Assembly: GCF_011764545.1 (NCBI RefSeq)
Contig: NZ_AP022870.1
Span: forward strand, 5,564,001 to 5,628,000
Origin: Phytohabitans flavus
GTDB lineage: Bacteria > Actinomycetota > Actinomycetes > Mycobacteriales > Micromonosporaceae
Reading direction: 5' to 3'
Length of the DNA stretch: 64,000 nt
How positions within the stretch are numbered: the first letter of the stretch is position 1; each line of letters opens with the position of its first letter. The position numbers were made by a program, and so were the translations under genes. Shown here piece by piece: positions 50,068-58,385 of the stretch. The notes under the pieces are model-generated. The model made no database searches. It was not told the origin of the DNA and saw nothing but the letters and a program-made list of their open reading frames with translations.

Positions 50068-51261
50068 ATGTCGAGCAGCACAGCTGAGATACGCCCGTTC
50101 CAGGTCGCGATCCCCGAGGCCGACGTCGCCGACATGCGCCAGCGCGCGGCGGCGACGCGGTGGCCCGGCCCGGAGACGGTCTCCGACCAGTCGCAGGGCG
50201 TGCAACTCCAGAAGATCCAGGACCTCGTGCGCTACTGGGGAACGGGGTACGACTGGCGGAACATCGAGTCACGGCTGAACGAGCTGCCGCAGTTCATGAC
50301 CGTGCTCGACGATCTCGACATCCACTTCATCCACATACGCTCGCCCGAGCGGGACGCCATGCCGCTGATCCTCACCCACGGCTGGCCCGGCTCGATCCTG
50401 GAGCTGCTGAAGGTCATCGGCCCGCTCACCGACCCGACGATGTACGGCGGGCGAGCCGAGGACGCGTTCGACGTCGTGATCCCCTCGATGCCCGGCTACG
50501 GGTTCTCGGCCAAGCCGAGCAGCCCGGGCTGGGATCCCGACCGCATCGCGCAGGCGTGGGACGAGCTGATGGGGCGGCTCGGCTACGACCGGTACGTGGC
50601 GCAGGGCGGCGACTGGGGCTCGGTGATCGCGGACTCCATGGCCCGCCAGGCGCCGCCCGGACTGCTCGGCATCCACGTCAACATGCCGCCGACGATCCCG
50701 GCCGAACTCGTCAGCCCCATCAACAGCGGCCTGCCCGCGCCGCCCGAGCTGACCCCCGACGAGCGGGCCGCGTACGAGGCGATGAGCACCTTCTTCGCCA
50801 AAAATGGCGCGTACGGCGTGATGATGCAGACCCGGCCGCAGACCCTGGGGTACGGGCTGACCGACTCGCCCGCCGGCCTCGCCGCCTTCATGTACGACAG
50901 GTTCGCCCAGTGGACCTTCAGCGGCGGTGACCCCGAGCGCTCGCTCACCAAGGACGAGATGCTCGACGACATCTCGCTGTACTGGCTCACGAACAGCGCC
51001 GTCTCGGCCGCCCAGCTCTACTGGGAAAACAACAACAACAACTTCAGCGCCGCGGCCCAGCGGACCGCCGACATCCAGCTCCCGGTCGGCGTGACGGTCT
51101 TCCCCGGCGAGATCTACCGGGCCCCGCGCAGCTGGACCGAGCGGGCATTTCCCCAGCTCATCTATTACAACGAGGTGGACCGCGGCGGCCACTTCGCCGC
51201 CTGGGAGGAGCCGGGGATCTTCTCCGAGGAGCTACGCTCCGCCTTCCGCCCGCTCAGGTGA
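50068..51261 (+). CDS. Epoxide hydrolase family alpha/beta hydrolase
   Basis: 397 residues. The N-terminal EHN domain (about 1-110) begins IRPFQVAIPEADVADMRQRA. Catalytic features: oxyanion motif LTHGWPGSILE, nucleophile Asp in VAQGGDWGSVIADSMARQAP, and the general-base His in EVDRGGHFAAWEEPGIFSEE. It opens an epoxide to a diol through an ester intermediate. It overlaps the convergent dehydrogenase by 8 bp at the 3' end and is otherwise unconnected to the sugar genes. Confidence 0.92.
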   Translation: MSSSTAEIRPFQVAIPEADVADMRQRAAATRWPGPETVSDQSQGVQLQKIQDLVRYWGTGYDWRNIESRLNELPQFMTVLDDLDIHFIHIRSPERDAMPLILTHGWPGSILELLKVIGPLTDPTMYGGRAEDAFDVVIPSMPGYGFSAKPSSPGWDPDRIAQAWDELMGRLGYDRYVAQGGDWGSVIADSMARQAPPGLLGIHVNMPPTIPAELVSPINSGLPAPPELTPDERAAYEAMSTFFAKNGAYGVMMQTRPQTLGYGLTDSPAGLAAFMYDRFAQWTFSGGDPERSLTKDEMLDDISLYWLTNSAVSAAQLYWENNNNNFSAAAQRTADIQLPVGVTVFPGEIYRAPRSWTERAFPQLIYYNEVDRGGHFAAWEEPGIFSEELRSAFRPLR

Positions 51262-52303
51262 GATTGGCCCGGACCGCGGCGGCCACCTCCGCCGTGGTCG
51301 CGGTGCCGCCGATGTCCCGGGTACGCACGCCGGACTCGAGTGCGGCCTCGAAGGCGGTCACCAGCTCGGCGGCGGCCTCGGCGTGACCCAGCGTGTCGAG
51401 CATCAGCGCGCCGCTCCAGATCTGACCGATCGGGTTGGCGATGCCCTTGCCGGCGATGTCCGGCGCGGAACCGTGCACCGGCTCGAACATCGACGGGTGC
51501 TTGCCCTCGGGGTTGAGGTTGCCGCTGGGCGCGCAGCCGATCGAGCCGGCCACCGCCCCGGCCAGGTCGGAGAGGATGTCGCCGAAGAGGTTGGAGGCGA
51601 CGATCACGTCGTACCGCTCGGGGTGCAGCACGAGGCTGGCGGCGAGCGCGTCGACGAGCTCCTGCCGGCCGGTGACCCCGGGATAGTCGGCCAGCACGCC
51701 GCGCACCACCTCGTCCCAGAACGGCATCGTGTGCACGATGCCGTTGCTCTTGGTGGCCGAGGTGAGCAGCCCGCGCCGGCCGGCCGCCAGCCCAGCCGCG
51801 AAACGGGCCACCCGCTCGACCCCGCGGCGGGTGAAGACCGACTCCTGGATCGCGATCTCGTCCGCCGAGCCCTGGTAGATGCGGCCGCCGATCTCCGAGT
51901 ACTCGCCCTCGTTGTTCTCCCGGACGATCACCAGGTCGATCTCCCGGCCGGCGAGCGGTGACGGTACGCCCGGCAGGGTGCGGACCGGGCGGAGGTTGAC
52001 GTACTGGGCGAACGCGCGGCGGATCGGGATCAGCAGCCCCCACAGCGTCTCGACGTCGGGGATGTCCGGTACGCCCACCGCGCCCAGGAAGATCGCGTCG
52101 TACCCAGCCAGCGTGTCCAGCCCGTCCACCGGCATCATCCGGCCGTGGGCCCGGTAGTGGTCCGAGCCCCAGTCGAGGTGGTGCCAGTCGAACGCGATTC
52201 CGTGCCGCGCGCCCACCGCGTCGAGGCACTCCACGGCCGCCGGTACGACCTCCTGCCCGATGCCGTCGCCGGCGATGACCGCGATCCGGTGCCGTGCCGT
52301 CAC
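51254..52303 (-). CDS. Isocitrate/isopropylmalate-type dehydrogenase (tartrate dehydrogenase-like)
   Basis: 349 residues. The beta-decarboxylating dehydrogenase fold is clear: IAVIAGDGIGQEVVPAAVEC, YVNLRPVRTLPGVPSPL, IVRENNEGEYSEIGG, TSATKSNGIVHTMPFWDEVV, YDVIVASNLFGDILSDLAGA and FEPVHGSAPDIAGKGIANPI. The ENNEGEYSEIG variant is typical of tartrate/D-malate dehydrogenases. It oxidises a 2-hydroxydicarboxylate such as tartrate or D-malate with NAD. Its start overlaps the DeoR stop by 4 nt. Confidence 0.88.
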   Translation of the reverse strand: MTARHRIAVIAGDGIGQEVVPAAVECLDAVGARHGIAFDWHHLDWGSDHYRAHGRMMPVDGLDTLAGYDAIFLGAVGVPDIPDVETLWGLLIPIRRAFAQYVNLRPVRTLPGVPSPLAGREIDLVIVRENNEGEYSEIGGRIYQGSADEIAIQESVFTRRGVERVARFAAGLAAGRRGLLTSATKSNGIVHTMPFWDEVVRGVLADYPGVTGRQELVDALAASLVLHPERYDVIVASNLFGDILSDLAGAVAGSIGCAPSGNLNPEGKHPSMFEPVHGSAPDIAGKGIANPIGQIWSGALMLDTLGHAEAAAELVTAFEAALESGVRTRDIGGTATTAEVAAAVRANLT

Positions 52304-53127
52304 GATGCCGCCGCCACCGAGGGTGTCTCCTTCGTGGACACCGCGATCACCTCGACGTCCTGCCCTTCGAGCATGCGCTGGTGCTCCTCACTGAGTCCGT
52401 CGTCGATGATGATCGTGTCGATGGCCGACCACCCGCAGATCTTCACCATCGCCGACGTGACGAACTTGGACGAATCGGCGAGCAGTACCACCCGGTCGGC
52501 GACCTCGATGAGTGCCCGCTTGGTTATCGCGTCGAACCCGTTGCCGCAGAACGCGCCCCGGTCGCCGACCCCGCTCGCGGCCAGGAAAAGCGTCTCCACC
52601 TGGAGGCTGGAGATGGCGGCGAGCGTGGCCGGACCGTCGAAGGAGAGCGACTCGGCGTGCAGCAGCCCGCCCAGGCACATCACCTCGGTACCGGGGTTGC
52701 CGATCAGGCTGGAGACGACCGGGAACGAGTGGGTCACCACGGTCAGCGCGCGGTCGGGCGGGAGCAGCTCGGCGACCTGGTGTCCGGTCGTGCCGGCGTC
52801 GATCGCGATGACCGAGCCGGGGTTGACCAGCTCGATCGCCCGGAGCGCGATGGCCTGCTTGGCGTCGGCCATCTTCATGTCGCGCAGCCGGTAGTCGCTC
52901 CCCTCCATCTCCTGCCGGGACAGCGAGCCGACCCCGCCCCGGAACCCACGCACCTTGCCCTGCTCGACAAGGCGCAGTACGTCGCGGCGGATGGTCATCT
53001 CGGATACGTCGAACGCCTTCGACAGCTCGGTGATGGTGCAATAGCCGTGTTCCGCGATGAACTGCACGAGTCGCTCCCGCCGCTCCGGCGCGGAGGTGTA
53101 CCGGAAGCTCTCTTCCACTGTGCTCAT
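52300..53127 (-). CDS. DeoR/GlpR-family transcriptional regulator
   Basis: 275 residues from ATG 53127 with GGGAG 8 nt upstream (ATG 53136 is an alternative). The N-terminal HTH reads RRERLVQFIAEHGYCTITEL and FDVSEMTIRRDVLRLVEQGK. The C-terminal DeoRC sensor domain has VIAIDAGTTGHQVAELLPP, VVTHSFPVVSSLIG and DTIIIDDGLSEEH. These regulators sense sugar phosphates. It probably represses the aldolase/kinase/ABC operon at 58106-53168 through the dyads at 58169-58208 and itself heads a two-gene unit with the dehydrogenase. Confidence 0.92.
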   Translation of the reverse strand: MSTVEESFRYTSAPERRERLVQFIAEHGYCTITELSKAFDVSEMTIRRDVLRLVEQGKVRGFRGGVGSLSRQEMEGSDYRLRDMKMADAKQAIALRAIELVNPGSVIAIDAGTTGHQVAELLPPDRALTVVTHSFPVVSSLIGNPGTEVMCLGGLLHAESLSFDGPATLAAISSLQVETLFLAASGVGDRGAFCGNGFDAITKRALIEVADRVVLLADSSKFVTSAMVKICGWSAIDTIIIDDGLSEEHQRMLEGQDVEVIAVSTKETPSVAAAS

Positions 53128-53167
53128 CGCCCGCACTCCCCAGTTCCGCTGTCATTCACCCGTGACA

Positions 53168-54073
53168 CTACGATCCCCGCGCCTCCGCCACGATCGCGCT
53201 CAGGGCGCGCAGGCGCTCAACCGACCGAGTGGCCAGCGCTTGATCGGTATCCGGGTCGGCGACCGTGTCGGCCCAGATCGCCCGCCCGGCGAGGAATCCG
53301 CTGGCCCCGCCGAGGCACGCCGCGCGCAGCGCATCGGCGAAGTCGGGCTGGGCCACGCCGTTCGACAGCACTACCCAGGGCACCGGCACGATGTCCGTCA
53401 TCAGCTCGGCGTGCTCCCGTACCCGGGAGACGTCGCCGGGAGCGTAGCCGGGCACCTCGGCCTTGTAGATCAGGCCGCCCAGCGGGGCGATCTCCCGGGC
53501 CGCGTCGAGGATCGCCGCGTGCCGGTCCGCCTGGTTCTCCCACACGTCGCTGCCGGCCGGCCGGGCGATCGCCTCGACAAGGCTGGCGACGCCGGCCTCG
53601 CGGGCCACCGCCACGAACGCGCGGACCAGCTCGGCCCGCTCCTGCTCGCGGCCGTCCGGGCGCCACAGCACCAGCAGCTTCACCGCGTTCGCGCCGACCT
53701 GCTTGACGAACTCCGGGGTTACCTCGGTGTCCAGCCCGGTGTCCACGACCGCCTCGCCGGGCGGCTGCACCAGGTCGTCGGCGGCCAGGATGAAGCCGCA
53801 GGCCGGGCTGAGTGTCTCGGGGCGGCTGTCGGTTACCGCGTACGGGCGGTCGAGGAGCACCGCCGACGCGAACGGGGACAGCACCCGCGCCGCCGTCGTC
53901 TTGAAGCGGCGCAGCGCATCGTCGCCCACCTCCTTGCCGTCTACCTGCGGAAACATCCGGCGCAGCGACTCCCGCTGGTCGAGCGCGAGCATGGCGAAGC
54001 CACCCTCGGCCGTCCTCAACGGGTCGAGAAGCTCACCCGTCGCGGGATCCGCCGTGACTTGATAGCTGGACAT
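53168..54073 (-). CDS. LacD/YihT-like class I aldolase
   Basis: 301 residues. FAMLALDQRESLRRMF near the N-terminus, FASAVLLDRPYAV, NAVKLLVLWRPD and LIYKAEVPGYAPG, whose Lys is the probable Schiff-base residue, match the tagatose-1,6-bisphosphate / sulfofructose-phosphate aldolase family. Later VPWVVLSNGVAQPDF and GASGFLAGRAIW complete the barrel. It cleaves a ketose phosphate to two trioses. It follows the PfkB kinase by 10 nt, so kinase then aldolase is the likely order. The sugar is not determinable. Confidence 0.85.
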   Translation of the reverse strand: MSSYQVTADPATGELLDPLRTAEGGFAMLALDQRESLRRMFPQVDGKEVGDDALRRFKTTAARVLSPFASAVLLDRPYAVTDSRPETLSPACGFILAADDLVQPPGEAVVDTGLDTEVTPEFVKQVGANAVKLLVLWRPDGREQERAELVRAFVAVAREAGVASLVEAIARPAGSDVWENQADRHAAILDAAREIAPLGGLIYKAEVPGYAPGDVSRVREHAELMTDIVPVPWVVLSNGVAQPDFADALRAACLGGASGFLAGRAIWADTVADPDTDQALATRSVERLRALSAIVAEARGS

Positions 54074-54083
54074 TGCACTCCGT

Positions 54084-54959
54084 TCATACGCTTACGCCGG
54101 GGTCCACCGTGGACAGAAAGCGCTCGGTCTCGTCGGCGTCCGGGATGCCGGTACGGCCGTCGAGGGCGCGGCAGGACAGGGCCGCCACCGCATTCGCCCG
54201 CCGGGCCGCGTCCACCAGCGAACGCCCTTGTACCAGCCCGGCGAGCAGGGCGCCGTGGAAGACGTCGCCGGCGCCCATCGTGGACACCGGCGACTCCACG
54301 GTGATCGGCGGTACGTGGTGCACCTCGCCGTCGACGAGCACGTAGCTCCCCTCGGCACCGGCGGTGGCCACCACCTCCCGGGCGCCGGCGGCCGCGGCCG
54401 CGCGCATGCTCTCGGCGAGGGTGGCGGCCGGAAACGCGTCGGCGAGCCCACCCACCGCGGGGGCGTACAGGTCGAGGCCGGTCACGTCGAGGCCGGAGAC
54501 GGGGTTGCCGCCGTCGAGGCTGATCTTCGCGCCGGTGTGTTCCCGGGCTGCCGGGTACCCCGTCTGGTCCAGATGCAGCCACCTCGCCACGCCGGCGGGG
54601 ACCGGCGGAGGCGGTGGGGACGGGGTGGTGACGATCATCCGCGTGCCCTGCTCCCGGGACACGACGATCATGCTCTGCGTAGTGCGTACGCCCGGGCGGG
54701 TGACCAGCCAGGTCGTGTCCACGCCGGCCTTCTCAAGGAGGGCCCGGCTGAGCGCGCCTTCCGCGTCGTCGCCCACAACGCCGCAGAAACCAACGGGCAC
54801 GCCCAGCCGGGCCAAGGTGACCGCCGCGGTCGCCGCCGGGCCCCCGCCCGCCACCGTGAATGGCGTGGCGACGACCCGGCCGTCCGGGCCCGGAGCCCGA
54901 TCGACCACGGCGATCGTGTCGACGGTGACGGCGCCGACACAGAGCACGTCCAGTGGCAT
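54084..54959 (-). CDS. PfkB-family carbohydrate kinase
   Basis: 291 residues from ATG 54959. The substrate side reads CVGAVTVDTIAVVDRAPGPD and TVAGGGPAATAAVTLARLGV; the ATP/anion-hole motif with the catalytic Asp is STMGAGDVFHGALLAGLVQG near the C-terminus. It phosphorylates a ketose, ketose phosphate or keto sugar. It lies between the ABC permeases and the aldolase, consistent with uptake, phosphorylation and cleavage in sequence. Confidence 0.92.
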   Translation of the reverse strand: MPLDVLCVGAVTVDTIAVVDRAPGPDGRVVATPFTVAGGGPAATAAVTLARLGVPVGFCGVVGDDAEGALSRALLEKAGVDTTWLVTRPGVRTTQSMIVVSREQGTRMIVTTPSPPPPPVPAGVARWLHLDQTGYPAAREHTGAKISLDGGNPVSGLDVTGLDLYAPAVGGLADAFPAATLAESMRAAAAAGAREVVATAGAEGSYVLVDGEVHHVPPITVESPVSTMGAGDVFHGALLAGLVQGRSLVDAARRANAVAALSCRALDGRTGIPDADETERFLSTVDPGVSV

Positions 54960-54967
54960 TCCCGCTC

Positions 54968-55813
54968 CTACGACTTCACCGCGCCCGCCGTGAGGCCGGC
55001 GACGAGGTAGCGCTGGAGGATGAGGAAGCCGACGACGATCGGCACGCTCACCACGAGGGAAGCGGCCATCACCTGGTTCCAGTAGACGTTGACCTCGGTG
55101 GAGTAGTTCTGGAGGCCGATCGAGAGCGTGCGGGACTCGCTGTTGGTGAGCTGCGAGGCGAAGAGGATCTCGCCCCACGCGGTCATGAACGAGTACACCG
55201 CCACCGCGACGATGCCGGGCCGCGCGCTCGGCAGGATGATCCGGAAGAGCGCGCCGATCGCCGAGGCGCCGTCCACCTGCGCCGACTCGTCCAGGTCGCG
55301 AGGGATGCCGTCGAAGTAGCTGGCCAGCATCCAGATCGAGAACGGCAGCGTGAAGGTCAGGTAGGTGACGATCAGGCCGAGCCGGGTCTGGTACAGGAAC
55401 GTGTCGCCCAGCGCCTTGTCGATGTTGACGAAGACGAGGAAGAGCGGCAGCAGGAAGAGCACGCCCGGGAACATCTGCGTCGACAGCACCACGCCGGAGA
55501 ACGCGCCCCGCCCGCGGAAGCGGTACCGGGAGATCGCGTACGACGCGAAGATCGCGATGATCACGCTGAAGACCGTCGCCGAGATCGTGACGATGAGGCT
55601 GTTCACGAAGTACTCGGCGAGCGGCACCGTCGTCCAGATGTCGACGAACGGCCGCAGCGTCAGGTTGGAGGGCCACCACTCGAAGGGGCCCTGCACGTCG
55701 GGCAGCGGCTTGAGCGCCGAGGTGACCATCACGTACAGCGGCATCAGCGTGAACAGGCCGAGCGGGATCAGCACCACCCAGCGGAAGATCCGGAACGAAA
55801 GCTGCTCACGCAT
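54968..55813 (-). CDS. Sugar ABC transporter permease (MalG-type)
   Basis: 281 residues, six transmembrane helices. The EAA loop is LDESAQVDGASAIGALFRII at about 180-199, followed by LPSARPGIVAVAVYSFMTAW. It overlaps the MalF-type permease gene by 8 nt and precedes the kinase by 8 nt. Confidence 0.93.
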   Translation of the reverse strand: MREQLSFRIFRWVVLIPLGLFTLMPLYVMVTSALKPLPDVQGPFEWWPSNLTLRPFVDIWTTVPLAEYFVNSLIVTISATVFSVIIAIFASYAISRYRFRGRGAFSGVVLSTQMFPGVLFLLPLFLVFVNIDKALGDTFLYQTRLGLIVTYLTFTLPFSIWMLASYFDGIPRDLDESAQVDGASAIGALFRIILPSARPGIVAVAVYSFMTAWGEILFASQLTNSESRTLSIGLQNYSTEVNVYWNQVMAASLVVSVPIVVGFLILQRYLVAGLTAGAVKS

Positions 55814-56792
55814 CGCGGTTCACCCTCCGGTTCCACAGCGCCCACAGCCCGGCCACCAGGATCAGGAAGAGCATCAGCAGGACCGACATGGCCGAGCCGA
55901 GGCCGAAGTTCCAGGTGATGAACGAGCTGTTGTAGATGTGCGCGGTAAGCAGGTTGGCCGACTCGGGCGGGGTCGGTCCGAAGAGGACGAACGGGGTGTT
56001 GAACTCCCGGAACGTCCAGAGGAAGAGCAGCAGCACGAGCACCGCGTTGATCGGCCGCATCATGCCGAGCGTGATGTGCCGTACCTGCTGCCAGGTGTTG
56101 GCCCCGTCGATCGCCGACGCCTCGTAGACGTCGTCCGGGATGACCTGCATGCCCGCCATGATCATAAGGAAGGCGAACGGCCACTGCTGCCAGATCGAGA
56201 CCACGACCACCGACACGAACGCGTTGCTGCCGATCAGCCAGAACGGCCGGTCGCCGGTGAGGTGCAGGTTCATCAGCAGCTCGTTGAGCAGGCCGTTGTC
56301 CCGCTGGAGGACGAACTTCCAGGTGATGATGCCGGCGTACGCGGGCAGCGCGTACGGGATCAGGAAGAGCGTCCGGATCAGGCCGCGCCCGCGCCCGAAG
56401 CGCTGGAGCGCGAGCGCCGCCGACATGCCGAAGCCGAACGAGATGCCCACGGTCAGCAGCGTGAACGCGAGCGTCAGCCCGAACGAGCGGAGCAGCTGCC
56501 AGCCCAGCGGACCGGAGAAGTCCAGCGCGATCTCGTAGTTGCCCAGGCCGCTGAAGGGCGCCTCGCCCCAGTTCGTGATGAAGAACTGGGTCAGCTCGAT
56601 GAAGCTCATCCAGATCCCGACGATCATCGGGATCACGTGGATCAGCAGCTCCAGCAGCACGGCCGGCAGGATCAGCAGGTACGGCGTGCTCTTGCGCCAG
56701 GTAAACCACTTCCGGCGGGGCTTCGCCGCGGAAACGGCCGGGCGCGGCCCACCCATCGTCTGGGTGGGCCGTCCGGTTTGCGTCATGGCCAT
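55806..56792 (-). CDS. Sugar ABC transporter permease (MalF-type)
   Basis: 328 residues from ATG 56792 (a second ATG at 56786 is possible). A polar 30-residue N-terminus (TGRPTQTMGGPRPAVSAAKP) precedes six transmembrane helices. The EAA loop is YEASAIDGANTWQQVRHITL. It starts 7 nt after the binding-protein stop. Confidence 0.93.
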   Translation of the reverse strand: MAMTQTGRPTQTMGGPRPAVSAAKPRRKWFTWRKSTPYLLILPAVLLELLIHVIPMIVGIWMSFIELTQFFITNWGEAPFSGLGNYEIALDFSGPLGWQLLRSFGLTLAFTLLTVGISFGFGMSAALALQRFGRGRGLIRTLFLIPYALPAYAGIITWKFVLQRDNGLLNELLMNLHLTGDRPFWLIGSNAFVSVVVVSIWQQWPFAFLMIMAGMQVIPDDVYEASAIDGANTWQQVRHITLGMMRPINAVLVLLLFLWTFREFNTPFVLFGPTPPESANLLTAHIYNSSFITWNFGLGSAMSVLLMLFLILVAGLWALWNRRVNRDA

Positions 56793-56799
56793 CGCCGGC

Positions 56800-58106
56800 T
56801 CACTTCGTCGTGGCCATCTTCTGCTGGGCCTGCTCCAGCGCACTCCGGATGTCACCATCGGAGATCGTCGCGCCGGTGGCCGCCTTCCCGATCAGGCCGA
56901 CGACCGCGCCGCCGACGTTGGCCTGGAAGGCCTGGATGCCGGAGATCAGCGGCAGCGGCTTGGACTGGTCGGCGAGGATCGTGGTGAAGGCGTCCAGCTT
57001 CTCCTTGTCGTCCGTGAACGCGGCGGGTACGCCGGTGACCGCGGGAAGCGACGTGTACGCCTTGTTCAGGATCTGCTGTTCCTCGGCGCTGGTCATGAAC
57101 TTCACGAACTGGAGCGCCTCGTCGAGGTGCTTGGTGTTCTTGAAGATGGAGATGTTGGACCCGGCCACAAAGCTGCCGATCGGCTGCTTGCCCGCCGGTG
57201 CCGGGATCGGCACGATGCCGTACTGGTCGGGCTGCATGCCGTTCTTCGACATCACGTTGATGGCCGAGGTCTGCGCCATGTACATGGCCGCGTCGCCCCG
57301 CGCGAACTCAGCGGCCGCCTGCGCGGTCTCGCTGTACTGCGCGGCGCTGGGGTTGACCACCTTGTACTTGCTGAGCAGGTCGACGTACTGCCGAACCCCG
57401 TCGATCATCCCCTGCGACGTGAACGAGGGCTTGCCGGACGTGTCGAACGCCGAGCCACCGTTCTGCTCGCTGAAGATGAACGAGAAGTGCATGCTCGAGT
57501 TGACCGTGGCGCCGGGGATCACGATGCCCCACTTCTTCTGCGCCGGGTTGGTCAGCTTCTGCGCGGCCGAGACCAGCTCCTCCCAGGTCTTGGGGGCTGG
57601 AGGCCGGCGTCGGCGAAGAGCTTCTTGTTGTAGTACAGCGCGTAGACCTGGCTGTACAGCGGGATCGAGGTGGGCGGCTGCCCGGTCGCGCCCGCGGTGG
57701 CGAAGGCGGAGCTGACGAAGTGGTCCTTGCCGCCGATCTTCTCCAGCGCCGCGTCGTCGAAGGGATAGAAGGCGCCGGTGGACTGGAAGGTCACCGCGTT
57801 CGTATTGCCGATGTTGAGCACATCGGGGCCTTGGCCGCTGACCGCGGCCGAGAGCGTGTTGTTGGTGAGGTCGGACCAGGGGACGACCTCGAGCTTGACC
57901 TTGATGCCCGTCTGCTGGGTGAATTTCTCCAGCTCAGGCGTCAAGATCGCCTTGTCGTTGTCGAGGCTGGCGCCCTGGTTACTGGCCCAGTAGGTCAGGG
58001 TGACACCAGACCCGCCACCGGAGTCATCGCCGCTGTCGGAGCACGCGGCCATGGTGGCGGCGAGCAGTACGGCGGAAACGCCGGCTGCGATGGTTCGAAT
58101 CTTCAT
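56800..58106 (-). CDS. Sugar ABC transporter substrate-binding lipoprotein, frameshifted as read
   Basis: ATG 58106 with AGGGAG upstream. The lipobox MAAC ends the signal (Cys22). VTLTYWASNQGASLDND and GPDVLNIGNTNAVTFQS begin domain 1. The frame breaks after LFADAGLQPP near 57595 and the rest (WGIVIPGATVNSSM, YGIVPIPAPAGKQPIGSFVA, QQILNKAYTSLPAVTGVPAA) continues in another frame. One extra base in GGGGG 57592-57596 restores LQPPKTWEELVSAAQKLTN and about 435 residues. It is the first gene of the DeoR-associated transport/catabolic operon. Confidence 0.85.
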
Positions 58107-58168
58107 CGAGCGACTCCCTAGGGAGGTTGGCGAGGAGGGTAGGAGCTACTTCCCCACCCGCCGCGTGG

Positions 58169-58208
58169 GTGTTGCCATTGGAACACCGCCGTAATGTTGG
58201 TGTCAACA
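58169..58208 (-). promoter_or_regulatory. Promoter and paired operator dyads of the 58106 operon
   Basis: On the minus strand a perfect -35 TTGACA (58201-58206) and a -10-like TCCAAT (58177-58182) are 18 nt apart. Two dyads overlap them: TGTTG-N4-CAACA (58195-58208) and GTGTT-N8-AACAC (58169-58186), centres 24 bp apart. This is a plausible site for the DeoR regulator encoded at 52300. Confidence 0.6.
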
Positions 58209-58385
58209 GAACATCTTTTGGGAACTCTAGCTCATCCCGTGGCCGGTGCGCCGGGACTGTGCCGGGAGCGCTGTGAAGAGAGAACCAACCAGCGCACAAA
58301 TGAGCCCGCGCCACACAGGTGGTGTGGCGCGGGCTCGGTGGAACGCGGCGGGCGCCGGCCGGGGCACCCACCGCGCGCTCTCAGG

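Noticed and set aside
55365..56987. Plus-strand 540-codon frame
   Set aside because: Shadow of the MalF/MalG-type permease genes on the other strand; repetitive charged composition without homology features.
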